Shown here piece after piece: positions 8,666-18,578 of a stretch of 64,000 nt of DNA. Source of the DNA: Amycolatopsis nivea (lineage in GTDB: Bacteria; Actinomycetota; Actinomycetes; Mycobacteriales; Pseudonocardiaceae); the NCBI RefSeq assembly GCF_004522235.1, contig NZ_SDLT01000006.1:124001-188000 (forward strand). Reading direction: 5' to 3'. A model generated the notes under the pieces. The model saw only the letters and a list, made by a program, of their open reading frames with translations. It was not told the DNA's origin and did no database searches. Every line of letters begins with the position of its first letter. The stretch's first letter is position 1. The translations under genes were made by a program, and so were the position numbers.

Positions 8666-8702
8666 GCGGTACGGGCGCAGTTGCCGGATGCGCCCGTACC
8701 GC
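8666..8702. promoter_or_regulatory. Perfect 14-bp inverted repeat in the leader of the minus-strand operon
   Basis: Arms GCGGTACGGGCGCA (8666-8679) and its exact complement (8689-8702) are separated by 9 bases. The repeat lies just upstream of the preferred GTG start of the HAD gene. A repressor operator or a transcript hairpin would both fit; there is no T-run to make it a classic terminator. Confidence 0.6.
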
Positions 8703-8710
8703 GTTGTCAT

Positions 8711-11144
8711 GATGCCGCTGATGCACAGCTGTTTCCGATAAATGCGTCACCCGCGCGGTTCCCGCGCCGCGACGCCCGGGAACGATCCGCTGTCGCGCGC
8801 AAACCCCCGCCCGGAGATCGGATCCGACACTGAAGCTCTGTTCCCCAGATGGCGCGAGAATGCCCACCCGGTCTCCTTCTCACATGCTACAGGCGCAGCC
8901 GGTGAATTCGCTGCGCCATTTCGGTGATCCGAATCACGAGCCCGGCAGAACCTGAGGAAAATCTCGAAACGGACAAAATGACGACCGCAATGATCGCAAT
9001 TCTATGAGAATTGTTTTTCTCGAATTGAGCGGACGGAAAGCCCCGCCCAGTGCGATAGCCGCACTGGGCGCGCGGTCCGGCTCCGAGATCCGCAAACGGG
9101 AAGCGGGGCAACCGCGGCCAAGGTGGGGACAGTTGCGTTCCCGGTCGCCGTGAGCACGCAGCGGGCGCCTGCGGCCCAGTAGACCGCGTCAAGTCCACGG
9201 CGGGCCGCAAGACGACGGGACGCGGGCGCGTGTGCTCCTGGCGATCCGATGCTGGCTGCGGTGACCGTGGCAGCCTCGGCGAGGAGCCTTCCCGCACCGG
9301 GAAACCCGTGCGGATCTTGTCGGCGAGAGGTCGGTGCCCTGCGCGCGTCGCGATGCGGCAACAGGTTCGGGGAATGAACAGGAACAACCGCGAGTACCGG
9401 CCGGATTTCACGCCGTGCTGGGTCCCGCGAGAGGCGGGTCCGGGTGGCCCATCGCGAGCCGCTGGTTCTCTGGCGAGAAGACTCCGACCTGGCTGTCGAT
9501 GAACCAGGTCTCTCGGACGCCGGCGACAAGTACCTTGACCGGGCGGCTGTCGCTCGCCCGCACGCCACGGCCATGGAGATTTTCCGACATTGCCCGGCGG
9601 GCCGCCATCCGGCCGGTCGGCGACGTCGAGGGGGAACCGATCCGGCCGGAGTCCTGCATCGCAGTGACCAGACTCTCGGGGCTGGTCACTGTCCGGGCCG
9701 AAGGGTAGAACCGGTGCTGCGGCACGTCAGTGGCTATAGCTCTCCACTTCCGACCCTGCCCGCAAAATCTGCACTGGCTGCCCGCGGCGGTCGGGCGTCC
9801 GGCGAGAATCTCCGGTTTCGCAACCGCCCATGACTCCATTGCTCAACGGCCTAGGCATCGGCGTTGTACTGCGCGGTTCGGCGGCGAGCACGTCGAAACC
9901 TCGTCCGGGGACGCGCCGTGGGACAAATGTCAGACTCGCGGTCACCGCCGACGGAGCATTGATCCATCCGAAAGGCTCGTCCGCGGTTCCGGCGGCGCGG
10001 AGGCCCCTTGGCCGTCCGCTGCCGCGGGCGGATCGCGCCGCCTTAGGGTCAGCTGATCTTCTTCTGGCTGGGGCTGCGGCTAACCTGGTCGGGCGGCGGG
10101 GGCGCGAGGGTTGCACTGCTTGTCCTCGCGTGCGTGGCGAGCGCGGGTTTTCGTCGGTGACTCGCATCGTTCCGTTCGATTCGTTCCGTACCCCGGAAAA
10201 CGAGCGCTTAGTTACGATCAATTTCGTTCAGGGGCACAGTTCCTGGTGCGGCGGTCCGGCCCGGGATGCGGTCTCGCGGACGTCGCCGCAACTTCGGCGG
10301 AACGGTGATGGCACGGCCTGCCAAGGACAGCCGGGAGCGGCTGCGTCGTCGAGTCTTGTGGAACACAGTGGTGCCGCGGCCGGGCAACCGGGTCGAGGAC
10401 GATCTCCCGCCGCGTCAACGCGAGTAGTCCGCCCCGGCCACCTCGAGCAAGCGAATCGCTCCGCCCATGCTGTTGCCGGGCCCGGTCGACCCGCCGTCGC
10501 GCGGGCAGTAAGGCGCGAGAACGCAGCGGATTACTTGACCTATTAGCCGGTTCTGCGCTGTTTGCGCTCTTTGGTCACGATCATTTTCCTGAATAATGTG
10601 CAAGTGGAACACGAACTGGTCGGCCGGCCGATCGGCAACTCCGGGGCGGGGCGGAGCCGTGCAGCGATGTTGTTTGCCGCTGCTTAGCTTTTGCGGAATC
10701 TGAAGTTCGATGCGCTCAATGCTGGGAAGTTCGCACTGTCGTCCGCGGTGTTACGCCCGGAATGTCATCCTGTGACCGTTGGTGCCGCTGATCTTTCCCG
10801 CATCGAGCGGTGGGTCTGCCCGGCAGTCTGTTCGTTAATGATGTTCCGTCCTTTGGGGCAGCGAGCGCATCCGCTTGCTGTACGCGCCGCGCGCGGAAAA
10901 GCGAAACGGGCGCAAAAATTGTCAAAAAACGCAGGAGGCAGTGGCCCGAAAGGAGCAGTACGGTGCCCGGCGGACGCGGATGCCGCCTTGACACTCGGAC
11001 AAGATGACACCTAGACTACATTTTCGTTAATTGCGCACTACTGGGGCGATAAAATCTGGGGAGCACCTTGCCGTGATTCGGCGTTCTGCCGGAGCTTGGC
11101 AGTTTTCTGGCGGCAGGTGCACAAAACGGACAGAGGGGGATCCG
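8711..11144. other. Gene-poor spacer between the acyl cluster and the phosphonate operon
   Basis: About 2.4 kb in which I find no convincing gene on either strand. The open frames have frequent rare codons, no ribosome sites and no recognisable domains. Short AT-rich patches near 8960-9030, 10560-10620 and 11010-11060 could hold promoters: the first for the minus-strand operon, the last for the phosphonate operon. It may be a decayed region or a cluster boundary. Confidence 0.55.
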
Positions 11145-12056
11145 TTGGTCGAGTTTTTGGCAACGCCTCGCGATGCCGCGGGCGCCAGAGCGGAGGTCGA
11201 CAGCTTCGGCGCCTCGCGCGTCCCGCTCGCCGGAGGGCTTCGCGCATTTCTCGTCGCCGACGACGAGGACCCGGCCCCGCACGAGGCGCGCGACGAACTC
11301 GCCGCCTTGGTCAGGGAGCACGTCGAGCTCGGCCAGGGAGTGCTGGTCCTGACCGGTTTCCCGCTCGACGACGAGAGGAACAAGGAGGCGCTGGTCCGGT
11401 TCACGAGCCTGCTCGGCGAACCGCTCCCGCAGGACGGGGAGGGCAACCTGGTTCGCGAGGTCCGGGACCGCGGAACGGCGATCGGCGAAGGCGCGCGGGC
11501 GCGGTATTCGGACTCCCGCTTCGGCGGCAGCCTGCACACGGACGGCGCGGAGGCTCCGCTTCCGGCGCCCGAGTTCTTCACGCTCCTGTGCGTCCGGCAA
11601 TCCGCGCGGGGCGGAGCACTGGAGTTCGTGCACATTCGCGACCTGGAAGCCGCTCTCGTCTCCCGCGCAGGGGTGACCGCGGCGCTGCGCGAGCCTTTCC
11701 ATTTCGATCGCAGAGGCGACCAGGCTCCGGGCGAACCGCCGACCACGCGGAAGCCGGTGTTGTTCACTCAGAACGGAAAGTCCGCGATCAGCTATCTCCG
11801 CGGTTACATCGAGCGAGGGCACGAGCATCCCGGAATCCCGCCGTTGACCGATCGGCAGCGCGCCGCGCTGGACGAGCTGGACCGGATTGTCGCCTCTGGC
11901 GGCCTCGCGAGGACAGGCAAGCTGCGCGAGGGCGAACTCGCCCTGTTCGACAATCTCTCCCTGTTGCACGGGCGCACTGAATTCCAGGACGAACGCGATC
12001 ACACGCGGCTGCTGCTACGCACGTGGGTCCGCGGGCGCTCCGCCGTGCGCAGATGA
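11145..12056 (+). CDS. TauD/TfdA-type Fe(II)/2-oxoglutarate dioxygenase (DhpA-like)
   Basis: A 303-residue non-heme iron oxygenase. The facial triad is visible as His131 and Asp133 (HTD), with the distal His in LLHGRTEF. The 2OG-binding Arg lies in HTRLLLRTW. In the dehydrophos pathway a dioxygenase at this position hydroxylates 2-hydroxyethylphosphonate to 1,2-dihydroxyethylphosphonate, and I infer the same here from gene order. I chose the TTG at 11145 because GAGGGGGA sits five bases upstream; a GTG at 11073 is an alternative. The stop overlaps the kinase start (ATGA). First gene of the operon. Confidence 0.85.
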   Translation: MVEFLATPRDAAGARAEVDSFGASRVPLAGGLRAFLVADDEDPAPHEARDELAALVREHVELGQGVLVLTGFPLDDERNKEALVRFTSLLGEPLPQDGEGNLVREVRDRGTAIGEGARARYSDSRFGGSLHTDGAEAPLPAPEFFTLLCVRQSARGGALEFVHIRDLEAALVSRAGVTAALREPFHFDRRGDQAPGEPPTTRKPVLFTQNGKSAISYLRGYIERGHEHPGIPPLTDRQRAALDELDRIVASGGLARTGKLREGELALFDNLSLLHGRTEFQDERDHTRLLLRTWVRGRSAVRR

Positions 12057-13213
12057 GTCCCGATATCCGGGCGGCCGCGCGACGCATCGGCAGCGTGGTC
12101 GTCGCTCCGAACTGCCTGCGTGGCTACGCCACGTCCGTCGAGGTCGCCGACGCGCTCGCGGTCGGCGTCCGGCGCGCGCTTCCGCACGCCTCCGTCACCG
12201 TGCTGCCGCTCGCCGACGGAGGCGACGGGACGCTGTCCGTGCTGCACGAGGTCCTCGGCGGTCGGTTGATGCCCGTCACCGCCCAGGACGCCGCTGGTCG
12301 CGCGCAACGGATTTCCTGGTTGGCACTGGACTCCCGCACCGCGGTGGTGGAGACCGCGTCGATCTGCGGGCTCGGCGGAACGAGCCCGCGGAATCTCCGC
12401 CCGCTCGCGGCGAGTTCGGCGGGGGTCGGCACGGTGATCGCACACGCGATCGCCAACGGAGCGAAGACTGTTTTGCTCGCCCTTGGCGGCACGGCCGTCG
12501 TCGACGGCGGAGCGGGCGCGCTGCACGCGCTCGGTGCACGGTTTCTCGACTCGGCGGGCAAGCGCGTCGTTCCCGTTCCCTCGACGCTGCGCGAGGCAGC
12601 GTTGATCGACCTGGCCCCAGCCCGGCGTCTCCTCGACGGAGTGACTCTGCGCCTGCTGCCGGACGTCCGCCCGTCGCTGGCGGAGAACCTGGCTTTTTTC
12701 GGTGCGCAGAAAGGCATGACCGAGCAGGACCAGCCGATCGCGGCGGGCGCGCTGAGCCAGCTCGTCGGCCTGCTCGCGGCAGCAGGCGACGAAGCCGCCC
12801 CCGCCCGGTTCCGCAGCGGCTGGTTCGGGGCGGGCGGCGGGATCGGATTCGGACTGGCCGCGGCGGCGACAGCGGAGGCGAAACCCGGGGCGGAGGCACT
12901 TCTCGACATGGTGGACAGAACAGGCGCGGTGCGGTCGGCGGATCTCGCCGTCACCGCGGAAGGAAAGGTGGACGAGAGCACCTGGCGGGGCAAACTCCCG
13001 GGCACCATAGCCTCCCGGCGCGCCGCGGACGGGCTCCGCACGGGCGTAGTGGCGATCCGGTTCTCCGGCCGCTCTCCGGATCCGCTCATTGCTCACCACC
13101 CGGTCGCCGATCCGCCGCCGGCGTCGCCGTTGACCGGTGCCGCGCTGTGGAGCGGGCTGGCCGACGCGGCGGCACGCTCGTGCACGCCGTTCGCGGCGGT
13201 GATGCCGTCGTGA
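12053..13213 (+). CDS. Glycerate kinase family protein (DhpB-like phosphonate kinase)
   Basis: A 386-residue member of the glycerate 2-kinase (GarK/GlxK) family. It carries the family stretches LADGGDGTL, ALGGTAVVDGGAGALHALGARF and TAEGKVDESTWRGKLPGT in the right order and spacing. In primary metabolism the family phosphorylates glycerate. Inside a PEP-mutase operon it more likely phosphorylates a hydroxyalkylphosphonate such as 1,2-dihydroxyethylphosphonate, which mimics glycerate. That matches DhpB of dehydrophos as I remember it. ATGA and GTGA overlaps couple it to both neighbours. Confidence 0.86.
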   Translation: MSPDIRAAARRIGSVVVAPNCLRGYATSVEVADALAVGVRRALPHASVTVLPLADGGDGTLSVLHEVLGGRLMPVTAQDAAGRAQRISWLALDSRTAVVETASICGLGGTSPRNLRPLAASSAGVGTVIAHAIANGAKTVLLALGGTAVVDGGAGALHALGARFLDSAGKRVVPVPSTLREAALIDLAPARRLLDGVTLRLLPDVRPSLAENLAFFGAQKGMTEQDQPIAAGALSQLVGLLAAAGDEAAPARFRSGWFGAGGGIGFGLAAAATAEAKPGAEALLDMVDRTGAVRSADLAVTAEGKVDESTWRGKLPGTIASRRAADGLRTGVVAIRFSGRSPDPLIAHHPVADPPPASPLTGAALWSGLADAAARSCTPFAAVMPS

Positions 13214-14292
13214 TCGTGGGAGCCGCCGAACTGCGCGCGTTCGCCGCGACCGCGCTGCGAGCGACGGGAGCGTCCGGTCACGATGCCGACCTGACCGCGG
13301 AGGTGCTGGTCGCCGCCGATCTGTCCGGTGTGGACAGTCACGGTGTCGCTCGGCTGCGCCGCTACGTCGAGGGATTGCGGGAAGGCACGATCGACGGACT
13401 CGCCTCGCCGGAGGTCGTGCGTGACCATGGCGCGGTCGCCGTGGTCGACGCGCACAACGGGCTCGGACAGCCTGCGTTGTGTTTCGCGATGGACCTGGCC
13501 GTCGAACGTGCGAGGGCGCAGGGAGTCGCGGCGGTGGCGGTGCGCCGCTCGAACCACATCGGCATCGCGGGCTGGTACACCGAACGCGCCGCGCGCGCGG
13601 GCATGTTCGCGATCGCCACCACCAACGCCACGCCGCAGGTCGCGCCGTCGGGAGCGGGCGAGCCGATGTTCGGCACCGACCCGATCAGCTACGCCGTGCC
13701 CAGTACGGACGGCCCGCTGTGTTTCGACGCGGCGACGAGCATCGTGCCGCGCGGCAAGCTCGAACGTCTTCGCCGCGAAGGCAGGCCGATGCGCCCCGGT
13801 TGGGCGGTCGGCCCGGACGGCGAATCAGCCACGGACATCCCCGCGGTCGTCGCCGGGCTGAAGGCACGGGCGGGATTCGCGCTCCTCCCGCTCGGCGGCC
13901 TCGGCGAGGAATACGGCGGGCACAAAGGATCCGGGCTCGGGTTGCTCGCCGAACTGCTGTGCGGCCCGTTGGCGGGCGCGCGGTGGAGCAAACACACCTA
14001 CGACGAGAGCGGGGCCGGTCTCGGGCAGTTCGTGCTGTGCCTGGATCTCGGCGCCCTCGGCGAACCGGACGTCGTCGCCGGCGAGGTGCACCGCCTGGCC
14101 GCCGAGGTGCGCTCGGCCAGGCCTGCGAATCCGGAGGTCCCGGTGCGCATGCCGGGCGACCGGCGCCGCAGATCGGCGCGACAGCGCGCCGCCGACGGCA
14201 TCCCGCTGTTGCCTGCGGTGGCGACCGACCTGGCGAAGATCGCGGCCCTCACCGGCATCCGCCCGCTCCAGGCCAAGGACGGCGACGGATGA
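13210..14292 (+). CDS. Ldh/malate-type NAD(P)H oxidoreductase (DhpC-like)
   Basis: A 360-residue protein of the Ldh_2 family (YlbC/ComC-type malate, sulfolactate and ureidoglycolate dehydrogenases), distinct from Rossmann lactate dehydrogenases. Diagnostic segments are the N-terminal VDSHGVARLRRYVEGL, RRSNHIGIAGWY and GGHKGSGLGLLAELL. It would oxidise the phosphorylated hydroxyphosphonate to the keto (acyl-phosphonate) form that the next aminotransferase can use. The GTG start overlaps the kinase stop; a second GTG two codons later is equally possible. Confidence 0.86.
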   Translation: MIVGAAELRAFAATALRATGASGHDADLTAEVLVAADLSGVDSHGVARLRRYVEGLREGTIDGLASPEVVRDHGAVAVVDAHNGLGQPALCFAMDLAVERARAQGVAAVAVRRSNHIGIAGWYTERAARAGMFAIATTNATPQVAPSGAGEPMFGTDPISYAVPSTDGPLCFDAATSIVPRGKLERLRREGRPMRPGWAVGPDGESATDIPAVVAGLKARAGFALLPLGGLGEEYGGHKGSGLGLLAELLCGPLAGARWSKHTYDESGAGLGQFVLCLDLGALGEPDVVAGEVHRLAAEVRSARPANPEVPVRMPGDRRRRSARQRAADGIPLLPAVATDLAKIAALTGIRPLQAKDGDG

Positions 14293-15401
14293 GCGGGGTG
14301 ATCGACCTGTCCTCGGGCCAGGTGATCGAGCCGCTGGCCGAACCGGCGTTGAAGGCGCTCGCCGAGACCGTGTCCGGCCGCGAGGTCACCGCTTATGCGG
14401 CATCCGGCGGAGAATCGGGTCTGCGCTCCGCCGTCGCCGCGCACTACACCCGCCGGGTCGGATCCGACGTCGACCCCGAGCAGATCACCGTCACCGCGGG
14501 AGCGCGGCACGGGCTCTTCAGCGTCGTCGCGGCTTCGGCGGCAGACGGCGAGATCCTCGTCCCGGAACCCCGGTGGAGCCACTATCCCGAGATGCTGCGG
14601 ATCGCCGGCGCCCGGCCGGTGCCCGTGCCGGGAGATCCGGCCAACGGCTGGCTGCCGGATCCCGATCGGCTCGAAGCCGCGCGCACCGGGCGGACCAAAG
14701 CGGTCGTGGTCAACAGCCCGGTCAACCCGACGGGAGCCGTCTACGACACGGAAACCCTGGCTGCGATCCGCGCGTGGTGCGCACAGCACGGGCTGCTTCT
14801 GGTCGTCGACGACATCTACTGGGCCTACGGCGGCGAAGACGCCGGCGGGGTACGGGCCGGTGCGTGCGAGGTCGTGGTCGGCGGAGCTTCGAAAGTGCAT
14901 GCGCTGGCCGGTCTCCGGGTCGGCTGGGTGTGGGCGGACGCGGCGCTGACGGCGGCGGTGCGGACCATCGTGGAGCACACCACCGGGCCGGTCAGCACCC
15001 TGGCGCAGCCCGCGGTCGCCGCGGTTCTCGACCGGCAGCAGGACGCCGTGCCGGATCGGGTGCGCCGGCTGGACGCGTTGCGGGAGCACGCCGTACGGAC
15101 GATGTCGGCCGTTCCGGCGGTGCGCGTGATCGTCCCGCGCGGCGGTATTTATCTGTGCCTCGACACTTCGGGGCTCGCGAAGGCGCGGCCCGAGTGGCGT
15201 GACGACCGGGTGCTGTGCGCGGCGTTGGCCGAGCACGCCGGAGTCCGTCTGCGGCCCGGGTCCACCTTCGGGTTGCCGGGCCATGTCCGGCTCTGTGTCG
15301 CGGCGGCGCCTGGCCTCCTGTCGGAGGCCGCTGGCCGCCTGTCGGAATTCCTGGGGACGGCTGCAATCGGAGCAGCCGGAAAGAGCGAAGGACTGCGATG
15401 A
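14289..15401 (+). CDS. PLP-dependent aminotransferase class I/II (DhpD-like)
   Basis: A 370-residue fold-type I aminotransferase. Visible are the NSPVNPTGAVY substrate/PLP segment, DDIYWAYGG with the PLP-binding Asp and Tyr, and GGASKVHALAGLRVGW with the Schiff-base Lys. It probably installs the amino group alpha to phosphorus, making an aminoalkylphosphonate; in dehydrophos the corresponding enzyme makes the alanine analogue 1-aminoethylphosphonate. ATGA overlaps on both sides keep it in a single translational chain with the dehydrogenase and PEP mutase. Confidence 0.87.
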   Translation: MSGVIDLSSGQVIEPLAEPALKALAETVSGREVTAYAASGGESGLRSAVAAHYTRRVGSDVDPEQITVTAGARHGLFSVVAASAADGEILVPEPRWSHYPEMLRIAGARPVPVPGDPANGWLPDPDRLEAARTGRTKAVVVNSPVNPTGAVYDTETLAAIRAWCAQHGLLLVVDDIYWAYGGEDAGGVRAGACEVVVGGASKVHALAGLRVGWVWADAALTAAVRTIVEHTTGPVSTLAQPAVAAVLDRQQDAVPDRVRRLDALREHAVRTMSAVPAVRVIVPRGGIYLCLDTSGLAKARPEWRDDRVLCAALAEHAGVRLRPGSTFGLPGHVRLCVAAAPGLLSEAAGRLSEFLGTAAIGAAGKSEGLR

Positions 15402-16288
15402 CAACAGAAACTGCGAACCTGATCGAGGCGCCCGGTGCGCGGGCGGCCATGCTGCGGCGCGCGTTCGCCGAGAAAAAGCTTCTCCGGGTGGCAGGCGCGC
15501 ACGACGGCCTCAGCGCCCGGTTGGCCGCCGAAGCCGGGTTCGACGCCATCTGGGCGTCCGGGCTGGAGATCTCGGCGGCGCACGGGCTTCCGGACGTCAG
15601 CCTTCTCGGCATGGCCGAATTCCTCGCCGGCGCGGCCACGATGCAACGGTCGGTGGCCGTCCCGGTGGTGGCGGACTGCGACACCGGATTCGGCGGAAAC
15701 CTCAACGCCGCGTACACAATGATGTGCTACGAGGACACCGGGGTCGCCGCGGTCTGCATAGAGGACAAGGTGTTCCCGAAGCGAAACAGCTTCGTCGACG
15801 CCGGACAGCAGCTTCTCGGGGCCGAAGAGTTCGGGCAGAAGCTGACGACCGCGAAGCAGGCCCAGCGGCACCCGGACACGGTCCTCATCGCCAGGACAGA
15901 GGCGTTCATCTGCGGCCTCGGGGTCGATGAGGCGCTCCGCCGCTGCCACCACTACGTCGATGTCGGCGCCGACGCGGTGCTGGTGCACTCGAAGGCCGTC
16001 GATTCGGCGGAAGTCATCGCCTTCATGGACCGGTGGCGGCATCGGGCGCCGGTGGTCGTCGTGCCCACCACCTACGCGCGGTTCTCGGTCCAAGAGGCGA
16101 ACGACGCCGGCATCGCCATGGTGATCTACGCGAACCAGGGAATGCGGGCGACAGTACGGGCGGTACGCGACGCTTGGGCGACCGTGCTCGCCGAGGGGTC
16201 CACCACCGGCATCGAACCGCATATCGCTTCGGTGAAAGAGATCTTCGACCTGTCCGGCATGAACCAGTGGCTGGGCAGGGACCGTTGA
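15398..16288 (+). CDS. pepM: Phosphoenolpyruvate phosphomutase
   Basis: A 296-residue PEP mutase, the enzyme that forms the carbon-phosphorus bond by rearranging phosphoenolpyruvate to phosphonopyruvate. The diagnostic motif EDKVFPKRNS is at residues 122-131, which separates true mutases from isocitrate-lyase-like relatives. The strand WASGLEISAAHGLPD and the metal-site VVADCDTGFGG are also present. It commits PEP to phosphonate synthesis, and with the next gene pulls the unfavourable equilibrium forward. This gene is the firm evidence that 11-24 kb is a phosphonate cluster. Confidence 0.97.
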   Translation: MTTETANLIEAPGARAAMLRRAFAEKKLLRVAGAHDGLSARLAAEAGFDAIWASGLEISAAHGLPDVSLLGMAEFLAGAATMQRSVAVPVVADCDTGFGGNLNAAYTMMCYEDTGVAAVCIEDKVFPKRNSFVDAGQQLLGAEEFGQKLTTAKQAQRHPDTVLIARTEAFICGLGVDEALRRCHHYVDVGADAVLVHSKAVDSAEVIAFMDRWRHRAPVVVVPTTYARFSVQEANDAGIAMVIYANQGMRATVRAVRDAWATVLAEGSTTGIEPHIASVKEIFDLSGMNQWLGRDR

Positions 16289-17391
16289 GCGGGGTACTCG
16301 CGGCCGAGGCGTTCGTCCGCGAACTGCGCGCCTACGGCACCCGCCGGGTGACGGGCGTCCCGTGCGGTCATCTCGCCGGGCCCTGGACGCTCTTCGACCG
16401 TGCGGGCGAACTGACCCCGGCCGCGTCCGAGGGCGCCGCGCTGGCGCTGGCCGCGGGCTGGGAACTCGCCGGGGAGCAGGCCGCGGTGCTGTGCCAGAAC
16501 TCGGGATTCGGCAACCTGGTCAACCCGCTGACCTCGCTCGTGCTGCCCTACCGCGTCCCGGTGCTGGTGGTGATGACCTTGCGCGGCTGGCCGGACCCCG
16601 GCGAGGACGAGGCTCAGCACGCGGTGATGGGCTCGGCCACCCTTCCGATGCTCGCCGGCTTCGGCATTCCGCACGCGGTGCTCCGGCCGGACGGGCTCGG
16701 CGAAGCGCTCGACGACGCGGCTCGAGCGCGTGCCAAGAACGACCCGTTCTTCCTTTTGGTGCCGAGGAAATCGATCGGGAAGGCGGCGGAGAAGGAACCG
16801 GTGCGGGGGTCCGGGCTGACCCGGGCGGCCGCGGTCGCCGCCTTGTTCGATCAGTTGACCGACGAACTGCTGGTCACCACGACCGGCTATCTGTCGCGGC
16901 AGGCTCATCACGAGCGGGACCGGCCGGAGACGTTCTACATGCAGGGTTCGATGGGGCACGCCGCGGCCATCGGGCTGGGCCTGGCGACCGCGCGCCCAGG
17001 ACGCCGCGTGGTGGTGCTCGACGGCGACGGCGCTTTCCTCATGCACCTCGGCACCGGGAGCACCGTCGCCGCTTCCGGTGCCGCGCAACTGGTGCATGTG
17101 GTGGTGGACAACGGATGTTACGAATCCACCGGCTGCCAGCGCAGTACCTCGGCGGGGCTCGATTGGGACTCCCTTGGCCGGGGGCTCGGGTACTGCACGG
17201 TCCTGACGTGCGACGACGAAAGGACGCTCACCCCCAAGGTGCGCGCCGCCCTGTCCGCGCCGGGTCCGGTGCTGTGCGTCCTCAGGGCCATGCCGACGCC
17301 GGACGAGGTGCACCCGAGGGCGTCCGCGGCCATGAGCCTCGACGCGGTCGCAGAACGGTTCCGCGGCGCGGCTGCCGGGCAGGCGTCGTGA
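16285..17391 (+). CDS. ppd: Phosphonopyruvate decarboxylase
   Basis: A 368-residue thiamine-diphosphate enzyme that decarboxylates phosphonopyruvate to phosphonoacetaldehyde. The N-terminal Pyr domain shows SEGAALALAAGWELAG with the cofactor-activating Glu. The PP domain shows LDGDGAFLMHLG followed by DNGCYESTG, the Mg-ThDP signature. It starts at a TTG overlapping the PEP mutase stop (TTGA), an unusual but coupled start. Length and position directly after the mutase are standard for this enzyme. Confidence 0.95.
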   Translation: MSGVLAAEAFVRELRAYGTRRVTGVPCGHLAGPWTLFDRAGELTPAASEGAALALAAGWELAGEQAAVLCQNSGFGNLVNPLTSLVLPYRVPVLVVMTLRGWPDPGEDEAQHAVMGSATLPMLAGFGIPHAVLRPDGLGEALDDAARARAKNDPFFLLVPRKSIGKAAEKEPVRGSGLTRAAAVAALFDQLTDELLVTTTGYLSRQAHHERDRPETFYMQGSMGHAAAIGLGLATARPGRRVVVLDGDGAFLMHLGTGSTVAASGAAQLVHVVVDNGCYESTGCQRSTSAGLDWDSLGRGLGYCTVLTCDDERTLTPKVRAALSAPGPVLCVLRAMPTPDEVHPRASAAMSLDAVAERFRGAAAGQAS

Positions 17392-18578
17392 CAGCGGCTG
17401 CCGAGCCGAGCGTCCCGGTGATCGCCGGGAGGGGTGTGTCCGGCAGGCTCGCCGAGCTCGCGGGGCTTGGCTGGGCAGGCACGCTCGTGGTCGCCAGCAG
17501 GGGCACCGTGCGACGGCTCGGGCTGGCACGCCGGCTGCCGCCCGGCACCCGCGTCTTCTCCGGCTTCCGGCCGAATCCCACGTTCGACGAGGCGGTGGCT
17601 GCGGCCGGGGCGAGGGCGGACTGCGGCGCCACCTTGGTGGTCGGCGTGGGCGGCGGCTCTTCGCTCGACATCGCCAAGGCGGCCCGGGCGTTGCCCCCGG
17701 AACCCTCGGCGGCCGCGGAGGTGCTCGAGGGACGCCGCGCTCCGCTCGACGGAGCCAGGCTGGTGCTGGTCCCGACGACCGCGGGCTCGGGCAGCGAGGT
17801 CACCCGGTTCGCGACTCTGTACCGGGGGAACCGCAAGGTTTCGCTCGACGACGCGGCGGTACGGGCCGACGTCGCGCTGGTCGATCCCGCGCTGACCGAC
17901 AGTTGTGCGCCCGCGCTCACCTGGAGCTGTGCTTTCGACACGCTCGCGCACGCCGTCGAATCGCTGTGGTCGATCCGTGCGACAGAGCAATCCCGGGACC
18001 ATGCCGAGGCCGCGCTCGGCAAGGTCATCCCGATCCTGCGCGAGGCGGGCGAGGTTCCCACGGCGGCGGAGCGGGATCTGCTCTGCGAGGCCGCCACCCT
18101 GGCTGGACGGGCCATCGACATCACCCGCACCACCGCGGCGCACGCGCTGGCCTATCCGCTCACCGTCCATCTCGGCGTGCCGCACGGCCTCGCTTGTGCG
18201 ATGCACCTGACCTGGCTGGCCCCGATGGTCGAGCGGGCGGGGCCGGCCGAGATTCCGGACCACCACGATCCGGCGGCGGTCGCCGCAGCGGCCGCGACGC
18301 TGCGGCGGCTGCTTCGAGCCGGCGAGCGCGACGTCGGCGCGACGATCCGGTCGCTCATCACCGCCCGCGGCCTGCCGGCGGAGTGCCGCGCCGAAGGCGC
18401 ACCCGGACTCGCCGGAGTCGTGGTGGAAGAGGGATTGGCTTCGAACCGGGTCAGCGGTACCCCGGTCGTCCTCGACCGGGCGCGCGTCCGTGCCGCGGTC
18501 GAGGGCTTGTTGCCTGCCGGATCGAGCGCCGCGGACCGGCGAAGGAAGGGCGATGTCCCATGCGCAACTACCGAATGA
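17388..18578 (+). CDS. Iron-containing alcohol dehydrogenase (phosphonoacetaldehyde reductase, DhpG/PhpC-like)
   Basis: A 396-residue group III alcohol dehydrogenase. It has the nucleotide loop VVGVGGGSSLDIAKA, the TTAGSGSEVTRFATL segment and metal-site histidines in CAFDTLAHAVESLWS and VPHGLACAM. In phosphonate clusters this enzyme reduces phosphonoacetaldehyde to 2-hydroxyethylphosphonate, the branch point for fosfomycin, phosphinothricin and dehydrophos. It starts at a GTG overlapping the decarboxylase stop. Its end overlaps the next gene by 19 bases. Confidence 0.93.
   Translation: MTAAAEPSVPVIAGRGVSGRLAELAGLGWAGTLVVASRGTVRRLGLARRLPPGTRVFSGFRPNPTFDEAVAAAGARADCGATLVVGVGGGSSLDIAKAARALPPEPSAAAEVLEGRRAPLDGARLVLVPTTAGSGSEVTRFATLYRGNRKVSLDDAAVRADVALVDPALTDSCAPALTWSCAFDTLAHAVESLWSIRATEQSRDHAEAALGKVIPILREAGEVPTAAERDLLCEAATLAGRAIDITRTTAAHALAYPLTVHLGVPHGLACAMHLTWLAPMVERAGPAEIPDHHDPAAVAAAAATLRRLLRAGERDVGATIRSLITARGLPAECRAEGAPGLAGVVVEEGLASNRVSGTPVVLDRARVRAAVEGLLPAGSSAADRRRKGDVPCATTE

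Noticed and set aside
7916..10602. Shared 13-mer CTGAATAATGTGC near 7916 and 10590
   Set aside because: Flanks are unrelated and one match of this length over 64 kb can occur by chance.
8711..11144. Possible small RiPP precursors in the gap
   Set aside because: Short frames have no ribosome site, leader-core pattern or maturation gene next to them.
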